DNA of 64,000 nt. Origin: QWPT01 sp044356505 (GTDB lineage Bacteria; Planctomycetota; Phycisphaerae; Phycisphaerales; SM1A02). The stretch spans positions 16,422 to 80,421 of the forward strand of contig JBIKWD010000001.1 in NCBI GenBank assembly GCA_044356505.1, in the 5' to 3' direction. Under the pieces are notes generated by a model. It was not told where the DNA came from, did not search any database, and worked only from the letters and a program-made list of their open reading frames with translations. A program made the translations under genes and the position numbers. Below, piece after piece: positions 45,573-55,100 of this stretch. How positions within the stretch are numbered: the stretch's first letter is position 1; each line of letters starts with the position of its first letter.

Positions 45573-46624
45573 CCGTGGCCTCCCGAGTTCGATCCCGCGG
45601 CGGCGAATCCGCGTTCAGGGCTTCCCTCCCGCTCCTCGGCGGCACGCTTCACGAGATCCACGAACACGGTCTCGAGCTGCGCCGCATCCGCGCCGAGCGC
45701 CCGCAGCCGCACCCCGCGCTCCGACAGCAGCCCAGCGAGCGCGGGCCGCGGGTCTCCGCGCAATGCACCGAACTCGAGCCGATACCACCCGTCGCCGAGG
45801 GCGCGCTCGGTCAGTCCCTCGCAGAGCGATCTGAGCTGCTCGTCGCCTGCCACCGGTCGGTCGACTTCTGCAAACAGCCGCGCACCTTCGGACGCCCGCA
45901 TGCGAAACCGCTCCGTCGACTCCTGCAGCACCACGCGCCCGCCGGTGACGATCGCGAGCTCGCTGCAGACGCTCTCGACCTCGCTGAGCAGATGGCTCGA
46001 GAGGATCACGAGGCGGGTGGAACCGAGTTCCCGAACCAGTTGCCTGAACGCAAGCGTCTGCTCCGGGTCGAGTCCGACAGACGGTTCGTCGAGGATCACG
46101 ACGCGCGGGTCGGCAAGCAGCGTCGCAGCGAGCCCGACCCGCTGCTGCATGCCCTTCGAAAGAGCGCCGCAGCAGCGGTGACCGAATCGCGCCACGTCGC
46201 AGCGGTCGGCCCACAGCGCGGCGGCCCGCCTCGCGGAGGCAGCCGTCAGGCCGGCGATCCCGGCACGGAACCGAAGGTACTCATCGACCGTCAGCTCGGG
46301 GTAGAGCGGCGCCGACTCGGGCAGATAGCCGATCAGGCGCCGCGCGCGCGCGGCGTCGCGCGCCATGTCGATCCCGAGGACGGCGAGCGAACCTGCGTCC
46401 GGCGGCAGCACGCCCGCGATCATCCGGATCGTGGTCGTCTTGCCGGCGCCGTTCGGACCGAGCAAGCCGCAGACACCTGTGCGCGGCAACTCGAGGTCCG
46501 CAATCCGCAGCGCGCAGAGTCCGCCGAACCACTTGGTGAGTCCACGCGCGACCACGCCGGCCCCCGAGGCTCCATCAGACGCCACGATCGCGGCCTCCGA
46601 CGATGCGCATGAAAGCGAAGACAT
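45569..46624 (-). CDS. ABC transporter ATP-binding protein (GldA-like)
   Basis: This 351-residue ABC ATPase powers the adjacent permease-GldG fusion. Walker A is GPNGAGKTT (56-64), the Q-loop region is YLPESAPLYPEL, the signature is GALSKGMQQRVGLA and Walker B is VVILDEPSVGLDPEQ, with switch His in LSSHLLSEVE. ALSKGMQQR and GLDPxQ are the hallmarks of ABC-2 ATPases of the GldA/NatA kind. A C-terminal extension of about 110 residues forms a small alpha/beta domain (RLFAEVDRPVAGDEQLRSLCEGL). Overlap with the downstream gene is TTGA. It is divergent from the receiver protein gene at 46707. Confidence 0.9.
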   Translation of the reverse strand: MSSLSCASSEAAIVASDGASGAGVVARGLTKWFGGLCALRIADLELPRTGVCGLLGPNGAGKTTTIRMIAGVLPPDAGSLAVLGIDMARDAARARRLIGYLPESAPLYPELTVDEYLRFRAGIAGLTAASARRAAALWADRCDVARFGHRCCGALSKGMQQRVGLAATLLADPRVVILDEPSVGLDPEQTLAFRQLVRELGSTRLVILSSHLLSEVESVCSELAIVTGGRVVLQESTERFRMRASEGARLFAEVDRPVAGDEQLRSLCEGLTERALGDGWYRLEFGALRGDPRPALAGLLSERGVRLRALGADAAQLETVFVDLVKRAAEEREGSPERGFAAAGSNSGGHG

Positions 46625-46687
46625 CCGTCATCACGGCGCGAAGTGTATCGGCGCGGCCGACGGGCTGCGCGGTCGGAATGCCCGCCC

Positions 46688-46693
46688 TACAAT
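46688..46693 (+). promoter_or_regulatory. -10-like hexamer tacaat before the receiver protein
   Basis: tacaat ends 13 bases before ATG 46707. No Shine-Dalgarno is visible. It overlaps an earlier in-frame ATG (46692), which argues for a later start. Confidence 0.4.
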
Positions 46694-46706
46694 GCGGACC
46701 GCACGG

Positions 46707-48383
46707 ATGCCCGCCATGTCGATGGACGACGCGACGCCAGATCACGACCCTCCGCCCGCCTCCGCCGACGAGCCGGATCCGCACTCTCCTCGAGTCGAGC
46801 ACCCGGATGCGGGGTTCGTCTACGAGATAAGGGGTTCGGCGCCGCTCAGCCCGGAGGTGCGCGCGGCGCTTGGTCGATACGTCATAACCCAGATCTCGGG
46901 CGACGTCCTCACGGCGGACCGATCGAGGCATGCGCTCCGACTGCTCGGCGAAGGCGCGGGAGTCGTCGAGCCGACCGGCGAGATCACATGGATGAACGAG
47001 GGCTTGGCGGCGCAGTCGCCCGAGGTCCTCCGTCGCTTCGCCGACTGCTGCGTGGAGTCGATGAAGGCCTGGCGACGCATGACCGGCCCCGTGTCCACGA
47101 GCCGGGCTGTCTTTCGCTCAGTTGGCCGTTGGTTCGAGGTTGTCGCGACGCCTGTCGACCGCGCGCCTACCGCCGCCCGCCGCGAGGGTGCTGTCGCGCT
47201 CCTCATCGACGCATCGGCGGCCCGTCGGATCCAGGATCGGCTCGACGCCATCGATCAGGCGGGTGCGGCGCTGCTTCAGTTCGACGCCGAGAGCCTCCGC
47301 AAGCTGAGTGCGCCCGAGCGGCTGAAGCTGCTCGAGGGAAAGGTCGTCGCCGCGACGCGATCGCTCCTCGGGTTCGATCACTTCGAGTATCGGCTCACCA
47401 ACAGACGCACGGAACAGCTGGAACTGGTCTTCTGCTCCGGACTGGTGCCGCTTGGGATCGGCGAGCGGATCTTCGCTCGAGCGGAGGGCAACGGACTGAG
47501 CGGCGTCGTCGCGGTCACAGGCCAGGCCGTGGTGTGCGGCGACGTGAGCACGGAGCCCCGCTACATCGGCGGACTGCCCGGTGCCAGGAGCACGATCACC
47601 GTGCCGCTGCGACTTCACGACCGCGTCGTCGGCGTGCTCAACGCCGAGAGCGCGGAAACGCGACGGTTCGACGACGAGGACCGGCTCTGCGCGGAACTGC
47701 TCGGACGCTACGTCGCGCTTGCGCTCAACACGCTCGACATGCTCGTCGCGGAACGCTGCGAGACCATCAAGTTCACGCTCGCCAACATCTCCGACGAGGC
47801 CGCGACATCGCTCGCCGAGATCTCCGACGACGCCCGCGGCCTGCTCGAACGACGCCAGCCCGACCTCGAGCCGGTCGCGACGCGACTCGCGGCGGCGGCG
47901 GCGAGGATCGACGAACTCCTGCGAAACGCGGCCGCCGGTCCGAGCGGCATCCTCGGCGTCGACGAGTTCATGCGCGAGGGTTTCCGCGACCCGATCTTCG
48001 CCGACCGCAGGGTGCTGGTCGCCGACGACGAACCGGCGATCCGCAAGACTGTGCGGGCCGTGCTCGAGCAGCAAGGCTGCATCATCAGCGAGCACGCCGA
48101 CGGCGTCGGCGCAATCGCCGCGATTCGGGCCGCGGCGCTCGAGGGCAGGCCGTTCGATCTGGTCATCTCCGATGTCCGCATGCCCGACGCGAACGGCTAC
48201 GAGGTCTTCCGCGCCGCCAAGGACGCGAACCCCGCCACCCCTGTCATTCTCATGACGGCATTCGGATACGACCCGAACCACTCGATCGTGCGGTCAAGCC
48301 AGGAAGGCCTGCATTGCTTCCTGTTCAAGCCGTTCCAGATCACGCAACTGCTCGAGGAGGGCCGCAAGGCACTCGTCGGATGA
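46707..48383 (+). CDS. PAS-GAF protein with C-terminal receiver domain
   Basis: This is a regulator of about 558 residues. It has a PAS-like domain (about 60-170, with VVEPTGEITWMNEGLA), a GAF domain (about 210-350, with VPLRLHDRVVGVLNAES), a degenerate HisKA-like helical hairpin (about 360-420) and a receiver domain (about 430-555) with phosphoacceptor Asp in ISDVRMPD, VADDEP acidic pocket and the Lys of FLFKPF. No HATPase_c domain follows, so it cannot phosphorylate itself; it would be the target of a separate histidine kinase. Start choice among 46692, 46707 and 46716 is uncertain. Output domain is lacking, so it probably acts by protein contact. Confidence 0.8.
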   Translation: MPAMSMDDATPDHDPPPASADEPDPHSPRVEHPDAGFVYEIRGSAPLSPEVRAALGRYVITQISGDVLTADRSRHALRLLGEGAGVVEPTGEITWMNEGLAAQSPEVLRRFADCCVESMKAWRRMTGPVSTSRAVFRSVGRWFEVVATPVDRAPTAARREGAVALLIDASAARRIQDRLDAIDQAGAALLQFDAESLRKLSAPERLKLLEGKVVAATRSLLGFDHFEYRLTNRRTEQLELVFCSGLVPLGIGERIFARAEGNGLSGVVAVTGQAVVCGDVSTEPRYIGGLPGARSTITVPLRLHDRVVGVLNAESAETRRFDDEDRLCAELLGRYVALALNTLDMLVAERCETIKFTLANISDEAATSLAEISDDARGLLERRQPDLEPVATRLAAAAARIDELLRNAAAGPSGILGVDEFMREGFRDPIFADRRVLVADDEPAIRKTVRAVLEQQGCIISEHADGVGAIAAIRAAALEGRPFDLVISDVRMPDANGYEVFRAAKDANPATPVILMTAFGYDPNHSIVRSSQEGLHCFLFKPFQITQLLEEGRKALVG

Positions 48384-48433
48384 AGGCACTCGTCGGATGA
48401 AGGCACTCGTCGGATGAAGGCGCTCGTCGGATG
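48366..48433. repeat. 17-bp tandem repeat, four copies, overlapping the stop codon
   Basis: The unit aaggcactcgtcggatg repeats at 48366, 48383, 48400 and 48417, the last with one change. The first copy provides the last codons and TGA stop of the receiver gene; the rest lies downstream. The period is not a multiple of three. Confidence 0.92.
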
Positions 48434-48514
48434 AAGGACACCCTCGCCCGATGCCTGATAGCGCGGGGCCTGATGGCTCGGGCTGCTCATGCAGCACCGA
48501 ACCGTCGCGCAACG

Positions 48515-49636
48515 CTATTCGGCGACCCCTGATCGTCGAACGCTGAGCACACGGTCGATTCCGTCGCCGTCCTTCAGAACCGTCGCTTGATGCCACGATC
48601 CGCCGGCGACGAGCGCAAGCGCAGCCTCGCGATGCTTCCAGCCGATCTCGACCACGAGAAGCCCGCCGTGCGCAAGATGTCCTTCCGCCCCCGCGACGAC
48701 GCGTCTCACGATGTCCAGTCCGTCCCGTCCACCGCGCAGCGCGGTCGCTGGCTCGTACTCCTTCACGTTTCGATCGAGCGCCTCGTACTCGCCGTCCGTC
48801 ACGTAGGGCGGATTCGAGACGATGAGATCGAAGCGTTCGCGCCCAGGCACAGCGCTCCACAGATCCCCGCAGCGGAAGTCGACGGACGCGCCGTGCCGAG
48901 CGGCGTTTCGCCGGGCAAGCGCAACCGCCTCAGGCACGACGTCGGTGGCGACGACGTGGATCTGCCGTGGAGACGCGACCGTTCCGGCGGATGTGTCGGG
49001 TTCCGCGCGCGGCCCCTCAGCCGAGTCATCTGCATCGCGGCCACCGCCGTCGAGCGGGAACGAATCCTCTGTCGCCCTTCCAGCCTCGGTCGCCGAGATC
49101 GGTCGACACCCGACGCCCTCGGGCCGCAGGATCGCCTTCATTCCGAGGGCGAGGCTCACCGCGATGCAGCCCGAACCGGTGCAAAGGTCGAGCACTCGGA
49201 CAGGACCCGCGCCGCGCTCCCGATACCACTGCAGCGCGTGCTCGACCAGAGTCTCGGTGCACGGTCGCGGAATCAGCGTGCAAGGGGCGACCTCGAAGTC
49301 CCGGCCGAGGAACGGCCACCTTCCGACGAGGAACTGCACGGGCTCGTGCCGCCCCGCGCGGGCCACAAGCCCGCGGAGCGCGGCAAGTTCGTCGGGCGCG
49401 AGCTCGCGGTCCGGCTCCATGTAGAGTCGCAGACGCTCGACCTTCAGCACCTCCGCGAGCAGGACCTCGGCGATCGTGCGCGGGCTGTCGATCTCGCGCT
49501 CCTTCAGGAACGGAACGATCCAGCCGAGCAGGGACCTCACCGTCCACCTCTGGGGCGCCACCGCCGCCGGCGCGGACGAACCGACCGCGTCTGGACGCAC
49601 GGATTGGGGATGATCTGACCTTTCCTCTTGCGACAT
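48515..49636 (-). CDS. prmC: Peptide chain release factor N5-glutamine methyltransferase
   Basis: This 373-residue SAM-dependent enzyme methylates the GGQ glutamine of RF1 and RF2. The N-terminal helical domain (about 30-120) and SAM motif VLDLCTGSGCIAVSLAL lead to the catalytic NPPYV. An insert of about 55 residues, Gly/Asp/Ala-rich, lies between SGCIAVSLA and VVATDVVPEAV; most PrmC proteins have only a few residues there. The ATG at 49636 is preferred because the frame upstream consists of a tandem repeat. It converges with the receiver gene. The family also includes PrmB (ribosomal L3), but the N-terminal domain and NPPYV context favour PrmC. Confidence 0.88.
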   Translation of the reverse strand: MSQEERSDHPQSVRPDAVGSSAPAAVAPQRWTVRSLLGWIVPFLKEREIDSPRTIAEVLLAEVLKVERLRLYMEPDRELAPDELAALRGLVARAGRHEPVQFLVGRWPFLGRDFEVAPCTLIPRPCTETLVEHALQWYRERGAGPVRVLDLCTGSGCIAVSLALGMKAILRPEGVGCRPISATEAGRATEDSFPLDGGGRDADDSAEGPRAEPDTSAGTVASPRQIHVVATDVVPEAVALARRNAARHGASVDFRCGDLWSAVPGRERFDLIVSNPPYVTDGEYEALDRNVKEYEPATALRGGRDGLDIVRRVVAGAEGHLAHGGLLVVEIGWKHREAALALVAGGSWHQATVLKDGDGIDRVLSVRRSGVAE

Positions 49637-49952
49637 CGGAGATTCCTGCCTCGTTCCGTGCCTCGTTGCCGTGCCTCGTTGCCGTGCCTCGTTGCCGTGC
49701 CTCGTTGCCGTGCCTCGTTCCGTGGCCGCGCCGACTCGACGGACCTTCCGCCCCGGCGTCTCCAGACCTCGGACGCTCCGCATCGTAAGGCCGAATCCGC
49801 GCCCTCGACGAAACATGACGCATTCCGCACGATTCTCAGGCGGAGTTCGCCGCCGAGCCTGCGGGATCCCCTATCTCGGGAAACGGGGATAAAGCGGGCG
49901 GCGCGAGAAGCCCCTCCGCCGCTACGATGTCCCCCCCTTGGAACATCGCGCC
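49637..49952. other. Intergenic region between divergent prmC and unknown gene
   Basis: About 315 bases. The half near prmC is taken up by a 13-bp tandem repeat. A tacgat hexamer (49923-49928) precedes the unknown gene. I see no other structure. Confidence 0.5.
49646..49721. repeat. 13-bp tandem repeat, about six copies, in the prmC leader
   Basis: Four perfect copies of gtgcctcgttgcc (49658-49709) are flanked on each side by a 12-base variant ending in ttcc. The array starts ten bases upstream of the prmC start. A read-through frame would give a repeating basic peptide, but the period breaks reading frame. Confidence 0.92.
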
Positions 49953-50387
49953 ATGCACGAACTGCTCAACACCATCGGCAATCAGGCGTCCGCCAGCGGC
50001 GTGTTCAGCCGCGTCGAGCCTCTGGGCGACCGCGTCCGCTTTCACGCGAAGGGTTGTCCCGAGCCGGCGTGGTACGAGCTCGCCGACGTCGACGGCACGC
50101 TCGTCGTGCGGTTCGCCACCCCGAACCGCTGGCTGAGCGAGTCGATCGAGTCGGACCTGATGCACTTCGGAGACCCGATCGAGGAGCTCGTCGAGGAGGA
50201 ACTCGCCGAGCTCGGATGGCGCGGCAAGGTCCCGCCGATCAAGCACTTCCGTGACGACGAGAGGCTGTACACCTTCGAGAACCCGCTTCCCTCGACGGAT
50301 GCCGTCACGGCGGAGAAGTTCCTGCTCGCCTACGAGGCCGCCTTCCGCGCCCTCGGGGACGTCGGAGGCGAAGACGACGAGGCGTGA
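49953..50387 (+). CDS. Unknown small acidic protein
   Basis: This 144-residue protein starts at ATG 49953; an upstream TTG is possible. It has a predicted alpha+beta pattern, including VEPLGDRVRFHAKGCPEPAWYELADVDG, PNRWLSESIESDLMHFGDPIEEL and FRDDERLYTFENPLP. There is no TM or signal peptide and the C-terminus is acidic. I recognise no family. It overlaps the open frame of the glycosyltransferase gene but not its chosen start, and the two are about 90 bases apart, so co-transcription is likely. The protein-like composition in this frame supports it as a real gene. Confidence 0.65.
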   Translation: MHELLNTIGNQASASGVFSRVEPLGDRVRFHAKGCPEPAWYELADVDGTLVVRFATPNRWLSESIESDLMHFGDPIEELVEEELAELGWRGKVPPIKHFRDDERLYTFENPLPSTDAVTAEKFLLAYEAAFRALGDVGGEDDEA

Positions 50388-50479
50388 TCGAGTGGAAGTG
50401 GCGGACGAGGGAGCCAGTCGGCAAGTCATCCGATCACGCGAGGACAGACGGTCTCCCTTCGGAGTCAGCGAAAACCAGG

Positions 50480-52030
50480 ATGGCACTACGAGTCCTCATG
50501 CTCGGCTGGGAGTTCCCCCCGTTCATCACGGGAGGTCTTGGCACGGCCTGCTACGGACTCACCAAGGCGCTTGACCGCCAGGGCGTGGACGTCACCTTCG
50601 TCCTCCCCAAGACGATCCCGGCGGACGGAGCGTCGCATGTCCGCCTCGTGACGCCCGGAGCGACCGTCGAGCGTTCGACGGGGCGCCTCCCGAAGCCGGT
50701 CGGTGCGGCAGGTTCCTCGGTCGTGCGGGAGCCATCGCGTGTCTCAGAGCCGGATGCAAGGCCGTCGGAAGAGCTGATGTCGGTCTCCGAGAAGGAGTCG
50801 TGGAGCAAGATCGTCGCGGAGTTCCAGTCGACGCGCTTCATCGAGATTCCCGGCGAGTATCCGTCCGTCTACGCGGAGCAGAGCGGCAGCTCCCCCGCCC
50901 GCATCGCCGAGGCGGTGCGCATGATGCGCGAGGCCGGCTGGAGCATCGATCGAATCCGCACGCTCGCGAAGGCCGGTGCGTTCCCCGAGATCACGCGCGA
51001 TCCGGTCGAGCACGCGATCGAGACGGCGCTCCCCGAGACGGCGGGCCGTCCGAAGGAGGCCGCCGGTTCGCGAGGCGCGGACGCAGCGGACTATTCGGGC
51101 GATCTCCTCGGGATGGCCGACCGATACGCGCGCTTCGTGGTCGACGCGGTGCGCAACCTCGAGTTCGACGTCATCCACGCCCACGACTGGCTCACGTATC
51201 CGGCGGGACTCGCCGTGGCGAAGCTGTCCGGCAAGCCGCTTCTCGTGCACGTCCACTCGACGGAGTTCGACCGCTCGGGCGAGCATCCGCACCAGCAGAT
51301 CTACAACATCGAGCGCCGCGGGATGCACGGCGCCACGCGCGCGATCGCGGTCAGCATGCTGACGAAGAACGTCTGCATCAACCGCTACGGCGTGAACGGC
51401 TCGAAGATCGACGTCGTCTACAACGGCGTCGACCTCGATCCCGCGGCCGCCGGCATCGAGCGGATCGAGTCGAAGGACAAGATCGTCCTCTACTTCGGCC
51501 GCATCACGATGCAGAAGGGCCCCGAGTACTTCATCCAGGCGGCGAAGAAGGTGCTCGAGTACATGGACGACGTCAAGTTCGTCGTGGCCGGCTCGGGCGA
51601 CCAGGCGAGCCGCATGATCGAGATGGCGGCGACGATGGGGATCGGCAACAAGGTGCTCTTCACGGGGTTCCTGCGCGGCCGCGACATCGCGCGGGTCTTC
51701 TCGATGGCCGACCTCTACGTCATGCCGAGCGTGAGCGAGCCCTTCGGCATCGCGCCTCTCGAGGCGATGAGCCACAACGTCCCCGTCCTGATCTCGAAGT
51801 CGTCGGGCGTGAGCGAGGTGCTCATGCACGCCCTCAAGGTCGACTTCTGGGATATCGAGGACATGGCCGACAAGATCATCGCCGTCCTCCGCCACCCGCC
51901 TCTTTCGCGCCAGCTCGTCGAGCACGGCAACTTCGAGATCCGCGGCATCAACTGGGACGGCGCCGCCACGCGCACGATCCGCTGCTACGACCGCGCGATC
52001 TCCGCCGCGAAGTCGCGAAGCGGCTTCTGA
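50480..52030 (+). CDS. GT4 family glycosyltransferase (glycogen-synthase-like)
   Basis: This 516-residue protein has a GT-B fold. The N-terminal domain opens with MALRVLMLGWEFPPFITGGLGTACYGL, the nucleotide-sugar glucosyltransferase motif of the starch/glycogen synthase and GT4 group. An insert of about 150 residues (80-230) lies in the N-domain. The C-domain has YNGVDLDP, IVLYFGRITMQKGPEYFIQAAKKV and the EX7E motif SEPFGIAPLEAMSHN. GGLG and FGR...KG signify glycogen/glucan synthesis or sucrose-type transfer. The start at 50480 is chosen because it begins at the conserved strand. Donor and acceptor unknown; alpha-glucan synthesis is the most likely guess. Confidence 0.84.
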   Translation: MALRVLMLGWEFPPFITGGLGTACYGLTKALDRQGVDVTFVLPKTIPADGASHVRLVTPGATVERSTGRLPKPVGAAGSSVVREPSRVSEPDARPSEELMSVSEKESWSKIVAEFQSTRFIEIPGEYPSVYAEQSGSSPARIAEAVRMMREAGWSIDRIRTLAKAGAFPEITRDPVEHAIETALPETAGRPKEAAGSRGADAADYSGDLLGMADRYARFVVDAVRNLEFDVIHAHDWLTYPAGLAVAKLSGKPLLVHVHSTEFDRSGEHPHQQIYNIERRGMHGATRAIAVSMLTKNVCINRYGVNGSKIDVVYNGVDLDPAAAGIERIESKDKIVLYFGRITMQKGPEYFIQAAKKVLEYMDDVKFVVAGSGDQASRMIEMAATMGIGNKVLFTGFLRGRDIARVFSMADLYVMPSVSEPFGIAPLEAMSHNVPVLISKSSGVSEVLMHALKVDFWDIEDMADKIIAVLRHPPLSRQLVEHGNFEIRGINWDGAATRTIRCYDRAISAAKSRSGF

Positions 52031-52110
52031 GCGCCCGGTTCCGGCCATGCAGCGAGGATGCCGGCTGTCGCCCGCGGGTTTCGTGCGTCCGCGTCGCGCC
52101 CGTGTCGACC

Positions 52111-52116
52111 TATACT
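52111..52116 (+). promoter_or_regulatory. -10 hexamer tatact before the proline catabolism gene
   Basis: tatact (five of six matches to TATAAT) ends 12 bases before ATG 52129. No Shine-Dalgarno lies between. The -35 is poor. Confidence 0.5.
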
Positions 52117-52128
52117 GCGGGGCTTCCC

Positions 52129-55100
52129 ATGGCCTTGTTCTTCACGCGAAAGAAGCCCGCCGCCCCGACCGCACCAGCGTCGCCGACCCCGCCGGGCGGC
52201 CGGCAGATGGAGCCGCTCGACCCGGCCATCGAGGCGCGCACTCTTGCGATCGGCGCCGACTTCCTGCAGCGCGCCCGCGGCGCGAAGACCAACGTGCTCG
52301 CCGTCTGGTCCGAAGGACTCATGGACTGGGCGATGCGGGACGAGGCCTTCAAGGTCCAGATCTTCCGCTTCGTCGACTGCTTCCCGACGCTGAAGGACAA
52401 CGACGCCGTCTACGACCATCTGACCGACTACCTCGCGCAGCCCGGCGTCACCCCGCCGCCGTTCGTGGCGACGGCGCTGAAGGCGGGCGCCCTGATGAAG
52501 GGCGTCGTCACCAAGACGATGTCGACGCAGATCACGTCGATGGCGTCGAAGTTCATCTGCGGCACGGACGCGGCCAGTTCGCTCCCCGCCCTGCGGCGCA
52601 TCTGGGAGAGCGGCCTCTGCTTCTCCGTAGACCTCCTCGGCGAGGCGTGCGTGAGCGACGAGGAGGCGGAGGCATACCGCCGCAAGTACCTCGATCTCAT
52701 CGAGAACCTGCCCGCGACGGTTTCGACCTGGGGCGCGAATCCCCGCCTCGAGACGGACCACCTCGGGGCGATTCCGCGCACGAACGTCTCGATCAAGATC
52801 AGCTCGCTCTCCGCCAGGGTCGATCCGATCGACACCGAAGGATCGATCCGGGGGCTCCTCGAGAACCTTGGGCCCATCCTCGAGGCCGCGAAGCGCAAGG
52901 GCGTGTTCGTCAACTTCGACATGGAGCAGTTCGCGCTCAAGGACCTGACGCTCGAACTCTTCATGCGCGCGTGCGAGAAGCACGACTTCCACGCCGGTCT
53001 CGCGATGCAGGCCTATCTGCGTTCCGGCGACGATGATGCGCGCCGCATCATCGAATGGTCGAAGCGCACGGGACGACAGGTCACGGTGCGCCTCGTGAAG
53101 GGCGCATACTGGGACTACGAGACGATCAACGCCGAGCAACAGGGATGGCCCGTTCCCGTGTGGAGCCGCAAGGTCGACACCGACGCGAGCTTCGAGCGCA
53201 TGGCGCAGGCCTTCGTCGCGTCGACGCCCGCGGCGAGGGGCGAGGGCGGAGTCAAGCTCGCGCTCGGAAGCCACAACGCCCGCTCGATCGCCGCGACGCT
53301 CGCGGCGCTCGAGAAGCGCGGACTGCCCGGATCGGCGCTCGAACTCCAGATGCTCTACGGCATGGGCGACCAGCTGAAGGCCGCCGCCATCGAGATGGAC
53401 CTGCGTCTCCGCGAGTATGCGCCGATCGGCGAGCTCATCCCGGGCATGGCGTACCTCGTCCGCCGGCTGCTCGAGAACAGCTCGAACGAATCATGGCTCA
53501 AGGCCGGCTTCAAGGACAACGCGGCGGACGACAAGCTCCTCGCAAGCCCCCACCGGGCGTTCGATTCGGATCCCGGCGTCGAGCGGATCGCGAAGGCGCC
53601 GGAGCGGCACCGTCTCAGCGCGTCGCCCGCCGGCATCGGAAACGGAAGGCCTTTCTACACCGAGCCGATGCGGAACTTCGCGCTCGCGGATGTCCGGGCC
53701 GGCTTCTCCGCCGCCGTCGCGCGCACGGCCGTGCCGCCGGTCGCGAATTCGGGCACGGCCGACGACGCGAAGCGCGCCGTCGCCACCGCGCACGAGGCCT
53801 TCGAGTCCTGGCGCGACACTCCGTTCGCGACCCGCGCGGCGGTGCTCGTCTCCGCCGCCGGCGAGATGCGGGCGAGGCGCGACGAACTGAGCGCGGCCAT
53901 CGTGAAGGAATCCGGGAAGGTCTGGCGCGAGGCCGACGCCGACGTCTGCGAGGCGATCGACTTCTGCGAGTACTACGCGCGCGAGGGCGCTCGGCTCTTC
54001 GAGGCAGAGCGCCTCGGAAGCTTCGTCGGCGAGCTCGACGAGCAGTGGTACCAGCCGCGCGGAGTCGCCGCCGTCATCGCGCCGTGGAACTTCCCCCTCG
54101 CGATCTGCTGTGGAATGACCGTGGCGGCGCTCGTGACCGGGAACACGGTCGTGGTGAAGCCCGCGGAACAGACTCCCTCGATCGCCCGCGCGATGTGCGA
54201 GATCCTCTGGCGCGCCGGCGCGCCTCGCGAGGTCCTCCAGTTCGTCGCCGGACCCGGAGAGACCGTCGGCGCGACGCTCGTCCGCGATCCGCGCGTCGCG
54301 CTGATCGCGTTCACCGGCTCGAAGGCGGTCGGCCTCGACATCGTGCAGGCCGCGGGCGTGGTCGCTCCCGGGCAGGAGTTCGTCAAGAAGGTGGTCTGCG
54401 AGATGGGCGGCAAGAACGCCATGATCATCGACGCCTCCGCCGACCTCGATGAAGCCGTGCTCGCGGTGCGCCAGAGCGCGTTCGGCTTCTGCGGCCAAAA
54501 GTGCTCGGCCGCGAGCCGTGCGATCGTCGTCGGCAGCGCATACGAGCCCTTCCTCCACCGTCTCGTCGGCGCGACGCGCGCGCTCGTCGTCGGCGATCCG
54601 TCGAACCCCGGCACGGACATCGGTCCCGTGATCGACGAGGAGGCGGCCCGCAAGATACGCTCCTACATCGAGATCGGAAAGAGCGAGGGCAAGCACGAAC
54701 TCACCCTCGACGTACCGGAGGGGCTTGAGAAGAAGGTCGGCAAGCCGTACGTCGGCCCGTCGATCTTCAGCGGCGTTCGTCCCGAACACCGTCTCGCGCG
54801 GGAGGAGATCTTCGGCCCCGTGCTCGCCGTCATGCATGCGAAGGACTTCGACGAGGCGCTCTCGATCGCGAACACGCCCGAGTACAAGCTCACGGGCGGC
54901 GTGTTCAGTCGCAAGCCTGCGAACCTCGCGCGGGCGCGACGCGAGTTCCGCGTCGGAAACCTGTACCTCAACCGCGGCATCACCGGCGCGCTCGTCGGCA
55001 GGCAGCCGTTCGGCGGGTTCGGCATGTCGGGCATCGGCTCGAAGGCCGGTGGCCGCGACTATCTGCTGCAGTTCGTCGAGCCGCGGGCGGTGTGCGAGAA

